Shown here: positions 53,617 to 61,706 of the stretch, one piece after another
Layout of the letters: every line of letters begins with the position of its first letter
Position numbering within the stretch: the stretch's first letter is position 1
Source: Streptomyces sp. LUP30
Lineage (GTDB): Bacteria > Actinomycetota > Actinomycetes > Streptomycetales > Streptomycetaceae
NCBI RefSeq assembly: GCF_001746365.1
Contig: NZ_MJAJ01000005.1
Coordinates: 62,528 to 126,527 of the forward strand
Length of the DNA stretch: 64,000 bases
Direction: 5' to 3'
Position numbers and translations under genes: made by a program
The notes under the pieces: model-generated
Databases searched by the model: none
What the model was told of the DNA's origin: nothing
What the model saw: only the letters and a program-made list of their open reading frames with translations

Positions 53617-54234
53617 TCACAGGCCGGCGAAGAGGTCGTCCAGCGGGGCGGGCACCCGGCCCGGGGCGAGGGCTTCGGCCAGGACCCGTCCGTAACGGAT
53701 CTTGCGCCCCTTCTTCGTGCTCATGAAACGCCGCAACTGCTGTTCCCTCGGCCGACCGTGCTGGGCGGGCTGGCGCACGAAGGTCCGCCAGGCGCGCAGC
53801 TCGTCCTCGGCCTCGACGAGCTGCTCGACCCGGGCAGCGCCCAGGGCTCGGATGAGTTCGTCCTCCAGGTCCGCCGTGCACACGTGGACGTGCGGCCGCG
53901 GCGTCCAGGACGGGTCGAGGCCCCGGTCGAAGAAAGGCTTCTCGCGCGCGTCGCACAGACCGATCAGACGGAGGCCGAGACCGGCCGGCCCCAGGAGCCC
54001 CGCATAGCGGCCGACGCTCATGGCCCCGCCCATCGGCATCACGCACACCCCCTCGGCCGCCAGGTCCCGGCCCCGTCCCGCGGCCAGCGCCTCGACGGCG
54101 GCGAGGTCGCTCAGCCCTTCCACCAGGACCGCCGTACGCACCCGCAACAGCGCGGCCAGCTCCCCTGCCGGTCCACCGGGCCCACCGGCGGCCCAGCCGG
54201 CGACCTCGTCCCGGAACGTGCGCATGTCGACCAT
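53617..54234 (-). CDS. Free-standing OLD-type TOPRIM domain protein
   Basis: This 205-aa protein consists essentially of a TOPRIM domain of the OLD-nuclease kind. The conserved Glu is in TAVLVEGLSDLAAVEALA and the Gly-rich turn in CVMPMGGAMSVGRYAGLLGP. The acidic segment LIGLCDAREKPFFDRG stands where DxD metal ligands are expected, but only one Asp is clear. OLD proteins normally carry an ABC-type ATPase before the TOPRIM; none is present here. The C-terminus is basic (MSTKKGRKIRYGRVLAEALAPG), possibly for nucleic acid. Nuclease activity is not established. Confidence 0.75.
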   Translation of the reverse strand: MVDMRTFRDEVAGWAAGGPGGPAGELAALLRVRTAVLVEGLSDLAAVEALAAGRGRDLAAEGVCVMPMGGAMSVGRYAGLLGPAGLGLRLIGLCDAREKPFFDRGLDPSWTPRPHVHVCTADLEDELIRALGAARVEQLVEAEDELRAWRTFVRQPAQHGRPREQQLRRFMSTKKGRKIRYGRVLAEALAPGRVPAPLDDLFAGL

Positions 54235-54328
54235 GCCGGGAAGTCTGCTACGTCCGTGGACGACGACGCACGCGATATTCGACGGCGCACGCCGGCATCA
54301 CCGCACCGCTGGGCGCCCGGCGGGTCGG

Positions 54329-54847
54329 TCAGGCGGCGTGGCACAGCGCCTTCGGATCGGCCGGTGCCACGGTGCGGTTCGTCGGCACGGGCAGGGTGGC
54401 GGGGACGGCGGCCACCCACCGGGAGCGATCGCGCGCGAAGACGACCAGACGCAGGACCGCGAAGCGTGCGACGCCGGCGAGCGCGGAGGCGGACAGGTAC
54501 ACGGCCTGTTCGCACACCGCGCCCGGGGACTCGACCGACGCCCGCAGGGCGATCATCGCCACGCAGGTCATCGCATACGCCGCCGCCGCGGATCCCGCCG
54601 ACTGAGTGTGCTGACGCCAGGTCGCCCGTCCGCCTGCGCCGAAGGTGAAGCGTGCGTGGAGGTCGGTGGCGACGAGGGTCGAGACAACGGTGACCAGAGC
54701 GTTCGCCAGAGCCCAGGGAACCCAGGAGGCGAGAGCGGCCACGGCGAAGCTCGAGGCCACCCCCACTCCCCCGCCGCACAGCACGAAGCGGGCGAACGCC
54801 ACGACGCTGCCGGGCACGACGCGTTGCCGACTCCGCACTGCCTTCAT
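54329..54847 (-). CDS. GtrA-like four-helix membrane protein
   Basis: This 172-aa protein has four hydrophobic helices in the GtrA layout: FARFVLCGGGVGVASSFAVAAL, the middle pair with ALANALVTVVSTLVATDLHARFTFG, then AAAAYAMTCVAMIAL and AVYLSASALAGVARFAVLRLVVF. GtrA proteins are thought to flip polyprenyl-phosphate sugars or support cell-surface polysaccharide synthesis. No glycosyltransferase gene is adjacent. The C-terminal tail is soluble and Pro/Thr-rich. ATG 54847 is the start; the upstream region has unusual repeats. Assignment rests on topology and the HARFTFG-like motif. Confidence 0.72.
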   Translation of the reverse strand: MKAVRSRQRVVPGSVVAFARFVLCGGGVGVASSFAVAALASWVPWALANALVTVVSTLVATDLHARFTFGAGGRATWRQHTQSAGSAAAAYAMTCVAMIALRASVESPGAVCEQAVYLSASALAGVARFAVLRLVVFARDRSRWVAAVPATLPVPTNRTVAPADPKALCHAA

Positions 54848-55155
54848 GACCCCGCCCGCCCCTCTGACCGCCCCACAGTTTCCGATGAGCGAAACGCTAC
54901 GTTGCGTTCACATGTTCAACAACTCATTTATTGCCAGGAATCGCCGAACTCGCAGGCAGTGACGTGGATTTCGTTGCAATGGCCAGGCGGATAACGCAAC
55001 GTTCCCGTCATGCATCGTTGCAATGGCTTGAGGGTGAACGCTAGAGCGGGTGGAGCAGCTCATCGCCCTGGTACGGCTTGCCGGTCAGCGGTCCGGCATG
55101 GACGTGCGCAGCCCGCATCGCGGACCGCCCGGTGACGACGTGGGTTGCGTGCGCC
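54848..55155. repeat. AT-richer intergenic region with CGTTGCAATGGC and AACGCAACGT repeats
   Basis: The 13-mer TCGTTGCAATGGC occurs at 54971-54983 and 55015-55027 (44 bp apart). AACGCAACGT occurs at 54992-55001 and inverted near 54898-54907. The stretch 54908-54940 is the AT-richest in this part of the window. No ORF is supported. The region precedes the GtrA-like gene on its 5' side and so may carry its promoter and operators; a scar of a mobile element is an alternative. Confidence 0.5.
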
Positions 55156-55806
55156 TCACGGCAAGCCGATCTCCTTGCGGGCCTCCGTCGCCCAGCGCAG
55201 CACTCCGTACGAGTCGGTGGTCCGGGCGAGCTCGGTCGCTTCTTCGAGCAGCGCCGCCGCCTCGTCCCGCCGCTCCTGCTGGGCGGCGAGGTAGGCCAGC
55301 CCGATCAGGTTCGCCGCCACCCCCGGCAGGAAGCCCAACTCCCGGCGGAGCCGGGTGGACTCCTCGAGGTGACCTCGCGCCCGATCGAGCCGGCCGGCCA
55401 TGTGCTCGGCGAAGCCGATGTGCCGCAGCGCGTAGGACGTCGTCAGGCGGTCTCCGGCCCGGGTGGCGAGGTCGAGGGCGCGCTCGAAGGCCGGGACGGC
55501 GGCTTCGGCGTCGCTGCGGACCACCTGATGGAAGGCGCCGATCCAGAAGACCGCCTCGCCCTCGCCGCGTATGTCACCGAGTCGCGCGTACAACTCCGCG
55601 GCACGCTCGAAGAGTTGGAGTTCGCGCGGGTCCGCGGCCCGCTCCTCCAGGAAGCGGGCGTGGACCACTCGGCCGCGGGCCAGCGCGAGGTCCGCCTCGA
55701 CCGCGTCGAGACTCTGATCGGCGGAGGCCGGCGCACTGCTGTCACCGCCGAACACGGCACGCTCATAGAGGAGTTCGGCTTGCGCGAGTCGCGGGTCTGC
55801 AGTCAT
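55156..55806 (-). CDS. TPR-repeat protein
   Basis: This 216-aa all-helical protein has at least four TPR-like units, for example ELQLFERAAELYARLGDIRGEGEAVFWIGAFHQVV, AVPAFERALDLATRAGDRLTTSYALRHIGFAEHMAG and LDRARGHLEESTRLRRELGFLPGVAANLIGLAYLAAQ (seen consecutively). TPRs mediate protein contacts. There is no DNA-binding or enzymatic domain, unlike SARP or LuxR regulators that end in such repeats. ATG 55806 is the start. No operon partner: cspA follows on the 5' side after a divergent-free gap with its own terminator. Confidence 0.78.
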   Translation of the reverse strand: MTADPRLAQAELLYERAVFGGDSSAPASADQSLDAVEADLALARGRVVHARFLEERAADPRELQLFERAAELYARLGDIRGEGEAVFWIGAFHQVVRSDAEAAVPAFERALDLATRAGDRLTTSYALRHIGFAEHMAGRLDRARGHLEESTRLRRELGFLPGVAANLIGLAYLAAQQERRDEAAALLEEATELARTTDSYGVLRWATEARKEIGLP

Positions 55807-55867
55807 GTCCGTGATCGTATCGACGGCGTGTCCCGCGTGCGCCGAACGGAGTCACGGGCCGCGCACG

Positions 55868-55906
55868 CGTCAGGCCCCGGAGCGGCAAGTGCTCCGGGGC
55901 CTGACG
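55868..55906 (-). terminator. Hairpin terminator of cspA
   Basis: A perfect 16-bp stem, CGTCAGGCCCCGGAGC (55868-55883), has a 7-nt loop and its complement at 55891-55906. It begins 10 bp after the cspA stop on the minus strand. Confidence 0.85.
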
Positions 55907-55916
55907 AGGTTCGAGA

Positions 55917-56877
<961 letters not shown>

Positions 56878-56935
56878 GCCGTCATTTTGCCAGGGCGGCG
56901 ATTCGGCCGAGGGCAGACCACGACCCGATCAGGCG

Positions 56936-57373
56936 TCAGTTCTTCTTGAGCTCCTCGGCGAGCATCACGAGGATGCCGCTGGGGCCACGGAGGTACGTGA
57001 GCTTGTAGACGTCCTCATAGGTCGCCACACCGCGCAGCGGACGGCATCCGTGCCTCGCGGCTGCCTCAAGGGCCTTGTCGATGTCGTCGACCGAGAAGGC
57101 GACGCGATGCATGCCGATCTCATGGGGCTGCGTGGGCGTCGACTCGATGGCCTCGGGATGGATGTACTCGAAGAGCTCGAGGCGACCGTGGCCGTCCGGC
57201 GTCTGGAGCATCGCGATGTTGGCGTGATTCCCGTCAAGGCCGACGGCGATGTCGGTCCACTCGCCGCTGACCGTGTCGCGGCCGATGACCGTGAGGCCGA
57301 GGTCGGTGAAAAAAGAGATCGCCGCCTCGAGGTCGCGAACAGCGATGCCGACGTTCTCAAGTTTGATGGCCAT
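56936..57373 (-). CDS. VOC-family (glyoxalase-like) protein
   Basis: This 145-aa VOC protein opens MAIKLENVGIAVRDLEAAISFFTDLGLTVIG. It has RLELFEYIHPEAI and the second module HRVAFSVDDIDKALEAAARHGC, and ends YLRGPSGILVMLAEELKKN. Metal-ligand positions (His in EIGMHRVAF, Glu in RLELFEY and VMLAEEL) are present. The ATG 57373 start matches the family; 13 upstream residues in frame are excluded. Together with the next VOC gene it may form a small operon. Substrate unknown. Confidence 0.88.
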   Translation of the reverse strand: MAIKLENVGIAVRDLEAAISFFTDLGLTVIGRDTVSGEWTDIAVGLDGNHANIAMLQTPDGHGRLELFEYIHPEAIESTPTQPHEIGMHRVAFSVDDIDKALEAAARHGCRPLRGVATYEDVYKLTYLRGPSGILVMLAEELKKN

Positions 57374-57836
57374 GCGTCGCATGCTACCGAGCCGGACCGA
57401 TCGCATGCTCACGGCAATGACGCGGCCGAAATACGATGGCGCCGTCGCGGTGGTGCGACATCGGGCTCTTGATCGTGATCACGGCGCTTCTGTTTGCACC
57501 ATCTCTGACATGGTCATATGCTGTCCGTAAGTGACATTTCACGCCCCCGGAACCGCCTCGCATTCCATGGCAGCGCGGCCGGGAGGGTCCATGATCTCCT
57601 GTGTGTTCGTGTCCATCAGGGGAAACCCGTATCGGGATTATCGGGATATCGCCCCGTACCCGGAACCACGGTTATCACGTCTCGGCGACATCTCCTCCCG
57701 GTCGAATGTTCCGGCCGATCCGCGGTGCTCGGTCCGACGCCGTGCATGCGCCATGCGGCCATGGCTGCTGAATCGACCAGCCATTGGGGCACCGGAAGTA
57801 CCAGTGGGGGCACCGGAAGTAAAGGGGTGTCAGAAA
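57374..57836. other. Long upstream region of the lysis-like cassette
   Basis: These 463 bases lie between a VOC gene (minus) and the lysozyme-like gene (plus). They are less GC-rich than neighbours, with repeats such as TATCGGGAT (twice near 57632-57650) and a 15-bp direct repeat at 57786-57821. No gene is supported; it should carry the cassette promoter and perhaps a regulatory leader. Confidence 0.45.
57786..57821 (+). repeat. 15-bp direct repeat upstream of the lysozyme-like gene
   Basis: GGGGCACCGGAAGTA is present at 57786-57800 and 57807-57821, a 21-bp period (two DNA turns). It ends 15 bp before the ATG at 57837, overlapping the AAAGGGG ribosome-site region. It may be a regulator or antisigma-controlled promoter element. 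Confidence 0.55.
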
Positions 57837-58454
57837 ATGAGAATGAGCCTGACCGAGCTGCGCGCCCTCGCCACCCAGGCAGGGTTCACCGGCAATGACA
57901 TCAAAGTCGCGGCGGCCGTCGCCATGGCGGAGTCCAAAGGCGACCCGGGCATCATCGGAGACCAGGGCCTGGTCGACCACAAGTGGGGACCGTCCATCGG
58001 CCTCTTCCAGATACGCTCCCTCAGGCATCCAGGGCAGTTCTCCCCACCGGACAAGCTCAGGGTCGAGGGAAAGCTCAAGGACCCGCTCTACAACGCCAAG
58101 ACGGCGAAGGCCATCAAGGACGCACACAACTGGAACCAATGGTCCACGTTCGTGAACGGGGCCTACAAGCACTTCATGACCGGCGGGCCCGCCGGCGCCA
58201 CCGGCTCCGAGCCGTTCCCCGGTGCGTCGTTCTTCCACACCGGACGGAAGTCACCGATCATCGCCGCCATGCACCATCGGCTCGTCGCCGAAGGCTGCAA
58301 CCGGTACCAGTCGAACGCCGCCCCCGACGTATGGGGCCCCGGCGACGTGAAGTCCTACGCCGCCTGGCAGGCAAAGCTCGGCTTCACCGGTGACAACGCC
58401 AACGGCACCCCCGGAAAGACCAGTTGGGACAAGCTACACGTCCCCGACGTCTGA
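57837..58454 (+). CDS. Lysozyme/transglycosylase-like protein with C-terminal wall-binding domain
   Basis: This 205-aa protein has two domains. Residues 1-115 resemble lysozyme-fold lytic transglycosylases used by actinophage and tail-tip proteins: LRALATQAGFTGNDIKVAAAVAMAESKGDPG with catalytic-like Glu in AESKGD, then GPSIGLFQIRSL and a helical end. Residues about 125-205 are a wall-binding domain (FHTGRKSPIIAAMHHRLVAEGC, WGPGDVKSYAAWQAKLGFTGD, PGKTSWDKLHVPDV). That domain is almost identical to the end of the amidase encoded two genes on. No signal peptide is present, as in phage lysins. ATG 57837 has an AAAGGGG site; ATG 57843 is an alternative. Confidence 0.8.
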   Translation: MRMSLTELRALATQAGFTGNDIKVAAAVAMAESKGDPGIIGDQGLVDHKWGPSIGLFQIRSLRHPGQFSPPDKLRVEGKLKDPLYNAKTAKAIKDAHNWNQWSTFVNGAYKHFMTGGPAGATGSEPFPGASFFHTGRKSPIIAAMHHRLVAEGCNRYQSNAAPDVWGPGDVKSYAAWQAKLGFTGDNANGTPGKTSWDKLHVPDV

Positions 58455-58460
58455 CCGTCC
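58208..58460 (+). repeat. 253-bp direct repeat, copy 1
   Basis: Bases 58208-58460 recur at 59199-59451 (offset 991) with only two visible differences, A to G changes that turn GACAAGCTACA into GACGAGCTGCA. The repeat covers the wall-binding domain, the stop codon and 9 bp beyond. The near identity at silent positions indicates recent duplication or gene conversion. Confidence 0.9.
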
Positions 58461-58498
58461 TACACAGAGCAAGGAAACCGAAGGGGAGGTGTCATCCC

Positions 58499-58660
58499 AT
58501 GCCCGAGCAGAACTTCGACGACGAGGACGTGAAGGCGGCCCTCGAGAAGACCGACACCGGCGACGGGCCCGGCACCGACGACCTTGACGCCCTTCCGGAC
58601 AGCGACTTCGTCGCCTTCGCCACGGACGGCGTCGAGAACGGATCGGAGGTCCCCAAGTGA
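58499..58660 (+). CDS. Acidic 53-aa protein between lysozyme-like and amidase genes
   Basis: This small, strongly acidic protein (MPEQNFDDEDVKAALEKTD, then DGPGTDDLDALPDSDF) has no hydrophobic segment, so it is not a holin. GGGGAGGTGTCATCCC provides a good ribosome site for ATG 58499. Its stop overlaps the amidase start (GTGA), so the amidase is translated by coupling to it. It may be an inhibitor, chaperone or regulator of one of the flanking lytic enzymes; no family is recognised. Confidence 0.7.
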   Translation: MPEQNFDDEDVKAALEKTDTGDGPGTDDLDALPDSDFVAFATDGVENGSEVPK

Positions 58661-59445
58661 CCGCCACCATCGCTTACGACCGCACCGTCTCCAACCTCAT
58701 CGACGAGCTCAGCGCGACGGGCCACGTCACCCACAGGCCCTACCGGAAGACGTCGGTCACGCTGCACCACAACGGCGGCCGGCTTTCGCACCAGGGTGTG
58801 CTCGACGTCTGGAGGAAACGTCCGGCCTCGGCCCACTTCGACGTGGACGCCACCGGCGCCGTCGCCCAGTACGTCAAGGTGAACGAGTTCGCCTGGGCCG
58901 TCGGCGACACGGCCGGCAACCGGAGCACGATCAGCATCGAAATGGCGGACGCGACGCTCGCACCCGGCTGGACGATCGCCGAGACGACCTGGAAGAGCGC
59001 CGCACGTCTCGCCGGCTGGCACTTCGCCAAGGTGATCGGCGTACGCCCCAGCAAGAGCAACCTCTTCTACCACCACCACTGGTCCTCGACCGCCTGCGCC
59101 GGCCCGTACATGGACAAGATCTACGACAAGGTCCTCGCGGCGGCCCAGGATGCGTACGACCACTTCAAGGACGCACACCACATCCCCGGGCCGGTCACCG
59201 AGCCGTTCCCCGGTGCGTCGTTCTTCCACACCGGACGGAAGTCACCGATCATCGCCGCCATGCACCATCGGCTCGTCGCCGAAGGCTGCAACCGGTACCA
59301 GTCGAACGCCGCCCCCGACGTATGGGGCCCCGGCGACGTGAAGTCCTACGCCGCCTGGCAGGCAAAGCTCGGCTTCACCGGTGACAACGCCAACGGCACC
59401 CCCGGAAAGACCAGTTGGGACGAGCTGCACGTCCCCGACGTCTGA
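58657..59445 (+). CDS. N-acetylmuramoyl-L-alanine amidase (phage-type) with wall-binding domain
   Basis: This 262-aa Amidase_2 (T7 lysozyme/PGRP-like) enzyme cleaves the bond between MurNAc and L-Ala. Zinc ligands fit SVTLHHNGGRLS (His near 33), FYHHHWSSTACAG (His near 140) and Cys in the latter. ASAHFDVDATGAVAQYVKVNEFAWAVGD (in order) and STISIEMADA are family features. The last about 80 residues are the wall-binding domain duplicated in the upstream lysozyme-like protein. GTG 58657 overlaps the stop of the 53-aa gene. No signal peptide: export would need a holin, lysis or a specialised system. Confidence 0.87.
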   Translation: MTATIAYDRTVSNLIDELSATGHVTHRPYRKTSVTLHHNGGRLSHQGVLDVWRKRPASAHFDVDATGAVAQYVKVNEFAWAVGDTAGNRSTISIEMADATLAPGWTIAETTWKSAARLAGWHFAKVIGVRPSKSNLFYHHHWSSTACAGPYMDKIYDKVLAAAQDAYDHFKDAHHIPGPVTEPFPGASFFHTGRKSPIIAAMHHRLVAEGCNRYQSNAAPDVWGPGDVKSYAAWQAKLGFTGDNANGTPGKTSWDELHVPDV

Positions 59446-59451
59446 CCGTCC
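59199..59451 (+). repeat. 253-bp direct repeat, copy 2
   Basis: This is the second copy of the 58208-58460 segment, encoding the amidase wall-binding domain, its stop and 6 bp of flank. Two base differences from copy 1 were found when the two were read side by side. Confidence 0.9.
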
Positions 59452-59544
59452 CGCACGACCCCTCAAGACACGGCGGCGCTCGTCCGGGGCGCGGCGGCCA
59501 GTCGGGAGGCGGTGGCCGGGCCGCCGAAGCGCAGGACGTCCAGC

Positions 59545-59580
59545 AGGACCTGTTGCAACGTTTTCTTTGCAACAGGTCCT
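59545..59580. terminator. Perfect 14-bp hairpin downstream of the amidase
   Basis: AGGACCTGTTGCAA (59545-59558) is followed by an 8-nt T-rich loop (CGTTTTCT) and the exact reverse complement at 59567-59580. It lies 100 bp past the amidase stop and 31 bp past the GatB/YqeY-like stop on the other strand, so it may end both transcripts. The AT-rich stem (TTGCAA) is unusual here; a recombination or attachment site is an alternative reading. Confidence 0.6.
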
Positions 59581-59610
59581 TTGCAAGGGTGGGACCGGGT
59601 TCAGGCAGAC

Positions 59611-59964
59611 TCAGGCAGGGTCCAGGAAGCGCAGCAGTACCGCGGCCTCGGCGCGTAGCCGTGCGGCTCGGTCGGCGTAAGCCGGGGCGGTCAACTGCGC
59701 TGCGGCTTCGAGCCGTTCGGTCGCCTCGGCGCGCACGATGTCCGCCACGTCGCCTTCGCTCAGCTCGCGTCGAACCGCCTCGGTGGCCCCCACGCCGACC
59801 GGTGACTGTTCGAGGGCCACACCGCGCAGGCGGGCTTGGTCCACGGGCACGGCCTCCGCGTTGTCCAGTGCGCCGAGCGTCGCGCGCAGCGCGCTCACCG
59901 CGGCCTTGTCACGGGTGCGCATCGCTTCAGGAAGGGCTTGACGCATCAGAACACGTAGAGACAT
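59611..59964 (-). CDS. GatB/YqeY-like domain protein
   Basis: This 117-aa helical protein of the YqeY family, related to the tail domain of GatB that binds tRNA, shows RQALPEAMRTRDKAAVSALRATLGALDNAEAV followed by LSEGDVADIVRAEATERLEAA. The family is common in bacteria but without a proven stand-alone function. ATG 59964 is the start; ATG 59946 would drop six residues. It converges on the lysis-like cassette across the perfect hairpin at 59545. Confidence 0.8.
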   Translation of the reverse strand: MSLRVLMRQALPEAMRTRDKAAVSALRATLGALDNAEAVPVDQARLRGVALEQSPVGVGATEAVRRELSEGDVADIVRAEATERLEAAAQLTAPAYADRAARLRAEAAVLLRFLDPA

Positions 59965-60119
59965 GCCGGGACCTTACGGCCGCGCCCCCGGCCCCACAAC
60001 GGGATATCGCGGCAGGAGCCGGGATCCCGCAGACCGCGAGGAGCGTCTCCCCGGTCCCGGCTCCGCCCGGCTCCTACGGTGCACGGCACAGGTCATGCAT
60101 GGTCCGCGTCAACGGCTCG

Positions 60120-60422
60120 TCAGGAGTTCGTGGTGAGCGGGTTCAGGAACGTCAGCACGGAGGCGTCCTCTTCGATCAGCGGGACGAGCTCGGCGTTGAA
60201 GGGGCCGCCGTACGGGGCGTTCAGGTGCGCCTTGAAGGCGTCCTCGTCCCGGTACACCTCGAAGATCCAGAAGGCGCGGGGGGCGGCTTCTTTGGTGTAG
60301 ACGTCGAAGACGAGGTTTCCCTCTTCCTCGCGCACCTTCAGGGCGTACTCGCCGATGAGGCGGGCGACCTCGTCCTGTGCTCCCTCTCGGGCGGTGAACT
60401 CGGCGAGCAGGGTCTTCTTCAT
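60120..60422 (-). CDS. ABM-family (quinol monooxygenase-like) protein
   Basis: This 100-aa dimeric alpha/beta-barrel protein is of the antibiotic biosynthesis monooxygenase (ABM/YgiN) superfamily: KKTLLAEFTAREGAQDEVARLIGEYALKVREEEGNLVFDVY, then FWIFEVYRDEDAFKAHLNAPY. Members oxidise quinols or act in sugar and heme metabolism. AAGGACACGACC precedes ATG 60422. About 80-150 bp upstream stands a promoter followed by two palindromes identical in layout to those in front of the sugar binding-protein gene. It therefore appears to belong to the sugar regulon, which is unusual for a YgiN-like protein. Confidence 0.85.
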   Translation of the reverse strand: MKKTLLAEFTAREGAQDEVARLIGEYALKVREEEGNLVFDVYTKEAAPRAFWIFEVYRDEDAFKAHLNAPYGGPFNAELVPLIEEDASVLTFLNPLTTNS

Positions 60423-60503
60423 GGTCGTGTCCTTGATCGTGGAGGGCCGGCCGGCGGTGGGCGCGGACCGGACGCCGGGAACGCCGCTCGTCGGGACCGG
60501 TGA

Positions 60504-60575
60504 TGTCATCGTTGACTTGTGTCATCGATGACATCGGGTGGCCCGATCATGGACGCAATGCCGCGCAGGAGTCAA
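60504..60575 (-). promoter_or_regulatory. Promoter with double palindromic operator before the ABM gene
   Basis: On the minus strand a TTGACT -35 (60575-60570) and CATGAT -10 (60551-60546) are 18 bp apart. The operators then follow: TGTCATCGATGACA (60533-60520, perfect 14-bp dyad) and AGTCAACGATGACA (60517-60504), 16 bp start to start. The central CG dyad is typical of LacI-family sites. The same element in the opposite orientation precedes the sugar-binding protein gene. Confidence 0.75.
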
Positions 60576-60620
60576 CGGTGCGGGCGGGCGCATTCACCGG
60601 CGGGGTCCGCGCGGACCCGG

Positions 60621-61583
60621 TCAGACGCCGCCGGCGGGCGTGAGCTGTTCCAGCTGATCCCGCCACGGCGGGTTGGGACCGGCGACCGAGCAGGTCAGGG
60701 CCGCGACCCGGGCGCCGAACCGGCAGGCTTCGGCGACCTCGTCCAGGCTCAGGCCGTCCAGCCGGCCACCGAGGAGGCCCTGAGCGCCGAGATGGTGCAG
60801 CAGTCCCGCCGTGAAGGAGTCTCCCGCGCCGACCGTGTCGACGACCCGTGCGGCCACCGCGGGCACCCGGAGCCGTTCGCCGTCGAGCGAGGCCAGGGCG
60901 CCGTCGGAGCCGAGGGTGATCACGACGAGCCGCACCCCCGCCGCATGCCAGAGGTCGCATGCCTGCTCGGGCGCCACGCCGGGCAGCAGGAGTTCCAGGT
61001 CGTCGGCGCTCAGGCGCAGGATGTCGGCCAGGGCGCACCAGCGGGCCATCCGGGCGCGGTAGGCCTCGGGGCGCACCAGCAGCGGCCGGACGTTGGGGTC
61101 GATGCTGACGGTGGCCTGCGGAGCCGCTGCCGCCAGGAAGTCCTCCACCACCGCCCCGCCGGGCTCGCGGATCAACGCCAGCGAGCCGGTGTGCACACAG
61201 GCCGTGCCGGACAGGTCCACCCGCGCCAGTTCCGCCGGCGTCCACTGCCAGTCGGCCGTGTTCTGCGCGTGGAAGGAGAACGCGGCCTGTCCGGCCGGGT
61301 CCAGCTCGGCCACGGCGAGCGTGCTGGGCTCGGCGGCGTCGACTGCGTACGACAGGTCGACGCCGGACGCCTCGAGGTGTGCCCGGAACAGGCGCCCGAA
61401 GACGTCGCCGGACAGACGCGCCAGGAAGCGGGCCGGCGTACCGAGGCGGGCCAGGGCCACAGCCGTGTTCGCAGGTCCGCCGCCGGGAAGCACCCGCAGG
61501 GCGAGCTCGTTCGCGGCGGGCGCCGCTTCGGTGAAGGCGTCCGCGACGCACTCTCCCACCACGGTGATCTGACGCGGGTTCAT
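60621..61583 (-). CDS. PfkB-family sugar kinase (fructokinase-like)
   Basis: This 320-aa ribokinase-family kinase has the N-terminal strand ITVVGECVADAF and the substrate di-Gly GGGPANTAVALARLG. Further motifs are VSIDPNVRPLL and the C-terminal signature with anion hole and catalytic base VDTVGAGDSFTAGLLHHL (Asp in GAGD). It would phosphorylate the sugar brought in by the ABC transporter encoded divergently; fructose is the best guess because the binding protein resembles FrcB. ATG 61583 is the start. It shares the 259-bp divergent region with the binding-protein gene. Confidence 0.9.
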   Translation of the reverse strand: MNPRQITVVGECVADAFTEAAPAANELALRVLPGGGPANTAVALARLGTPARFLARLSGDVFGRLFRAHLEASGVDLSYAVDAAEPSTLAVAELDPAGQAAFSFHAQNTADWQWTPAELARVDLSGTACVHTGSLALIREPGGAVVEDFLAAAAPQATVSIDPNVRPLLVRPEAYRARMARWCALADILRLSADDLELLLPGVAPEQACDLWHAAGVRLVVITLGSDGALASLDGERLRVPAVAARVVDTVGAGDSFTAGLLHHLGAQGLLGGRLDGLSLDEVAEACRFGARVAALTCSVAGPNPPWRDQLEQLTPAGGV

Positions 61584-61706
61584 GGGCTGCTCTCTCTCGA
61601 AAGGGCTCGGAAAGACCGGGCGAGGGGCGGTGCGGTGACACAGCCCTGACCGGCTGCGCGGAGGCGGCGGCTACGGACGTTGCCGATTTGTGACGAGTGG
61701 AAGGCA

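Noticed and set aside
58208..59451. The 253-bp repeats as ends of a transposon or integron
   Set aside because: They are direct, lie inside coding sequence ending at stop codons, and no transposase or terminal inverted repeats accompany them; domain duplication explains them better.
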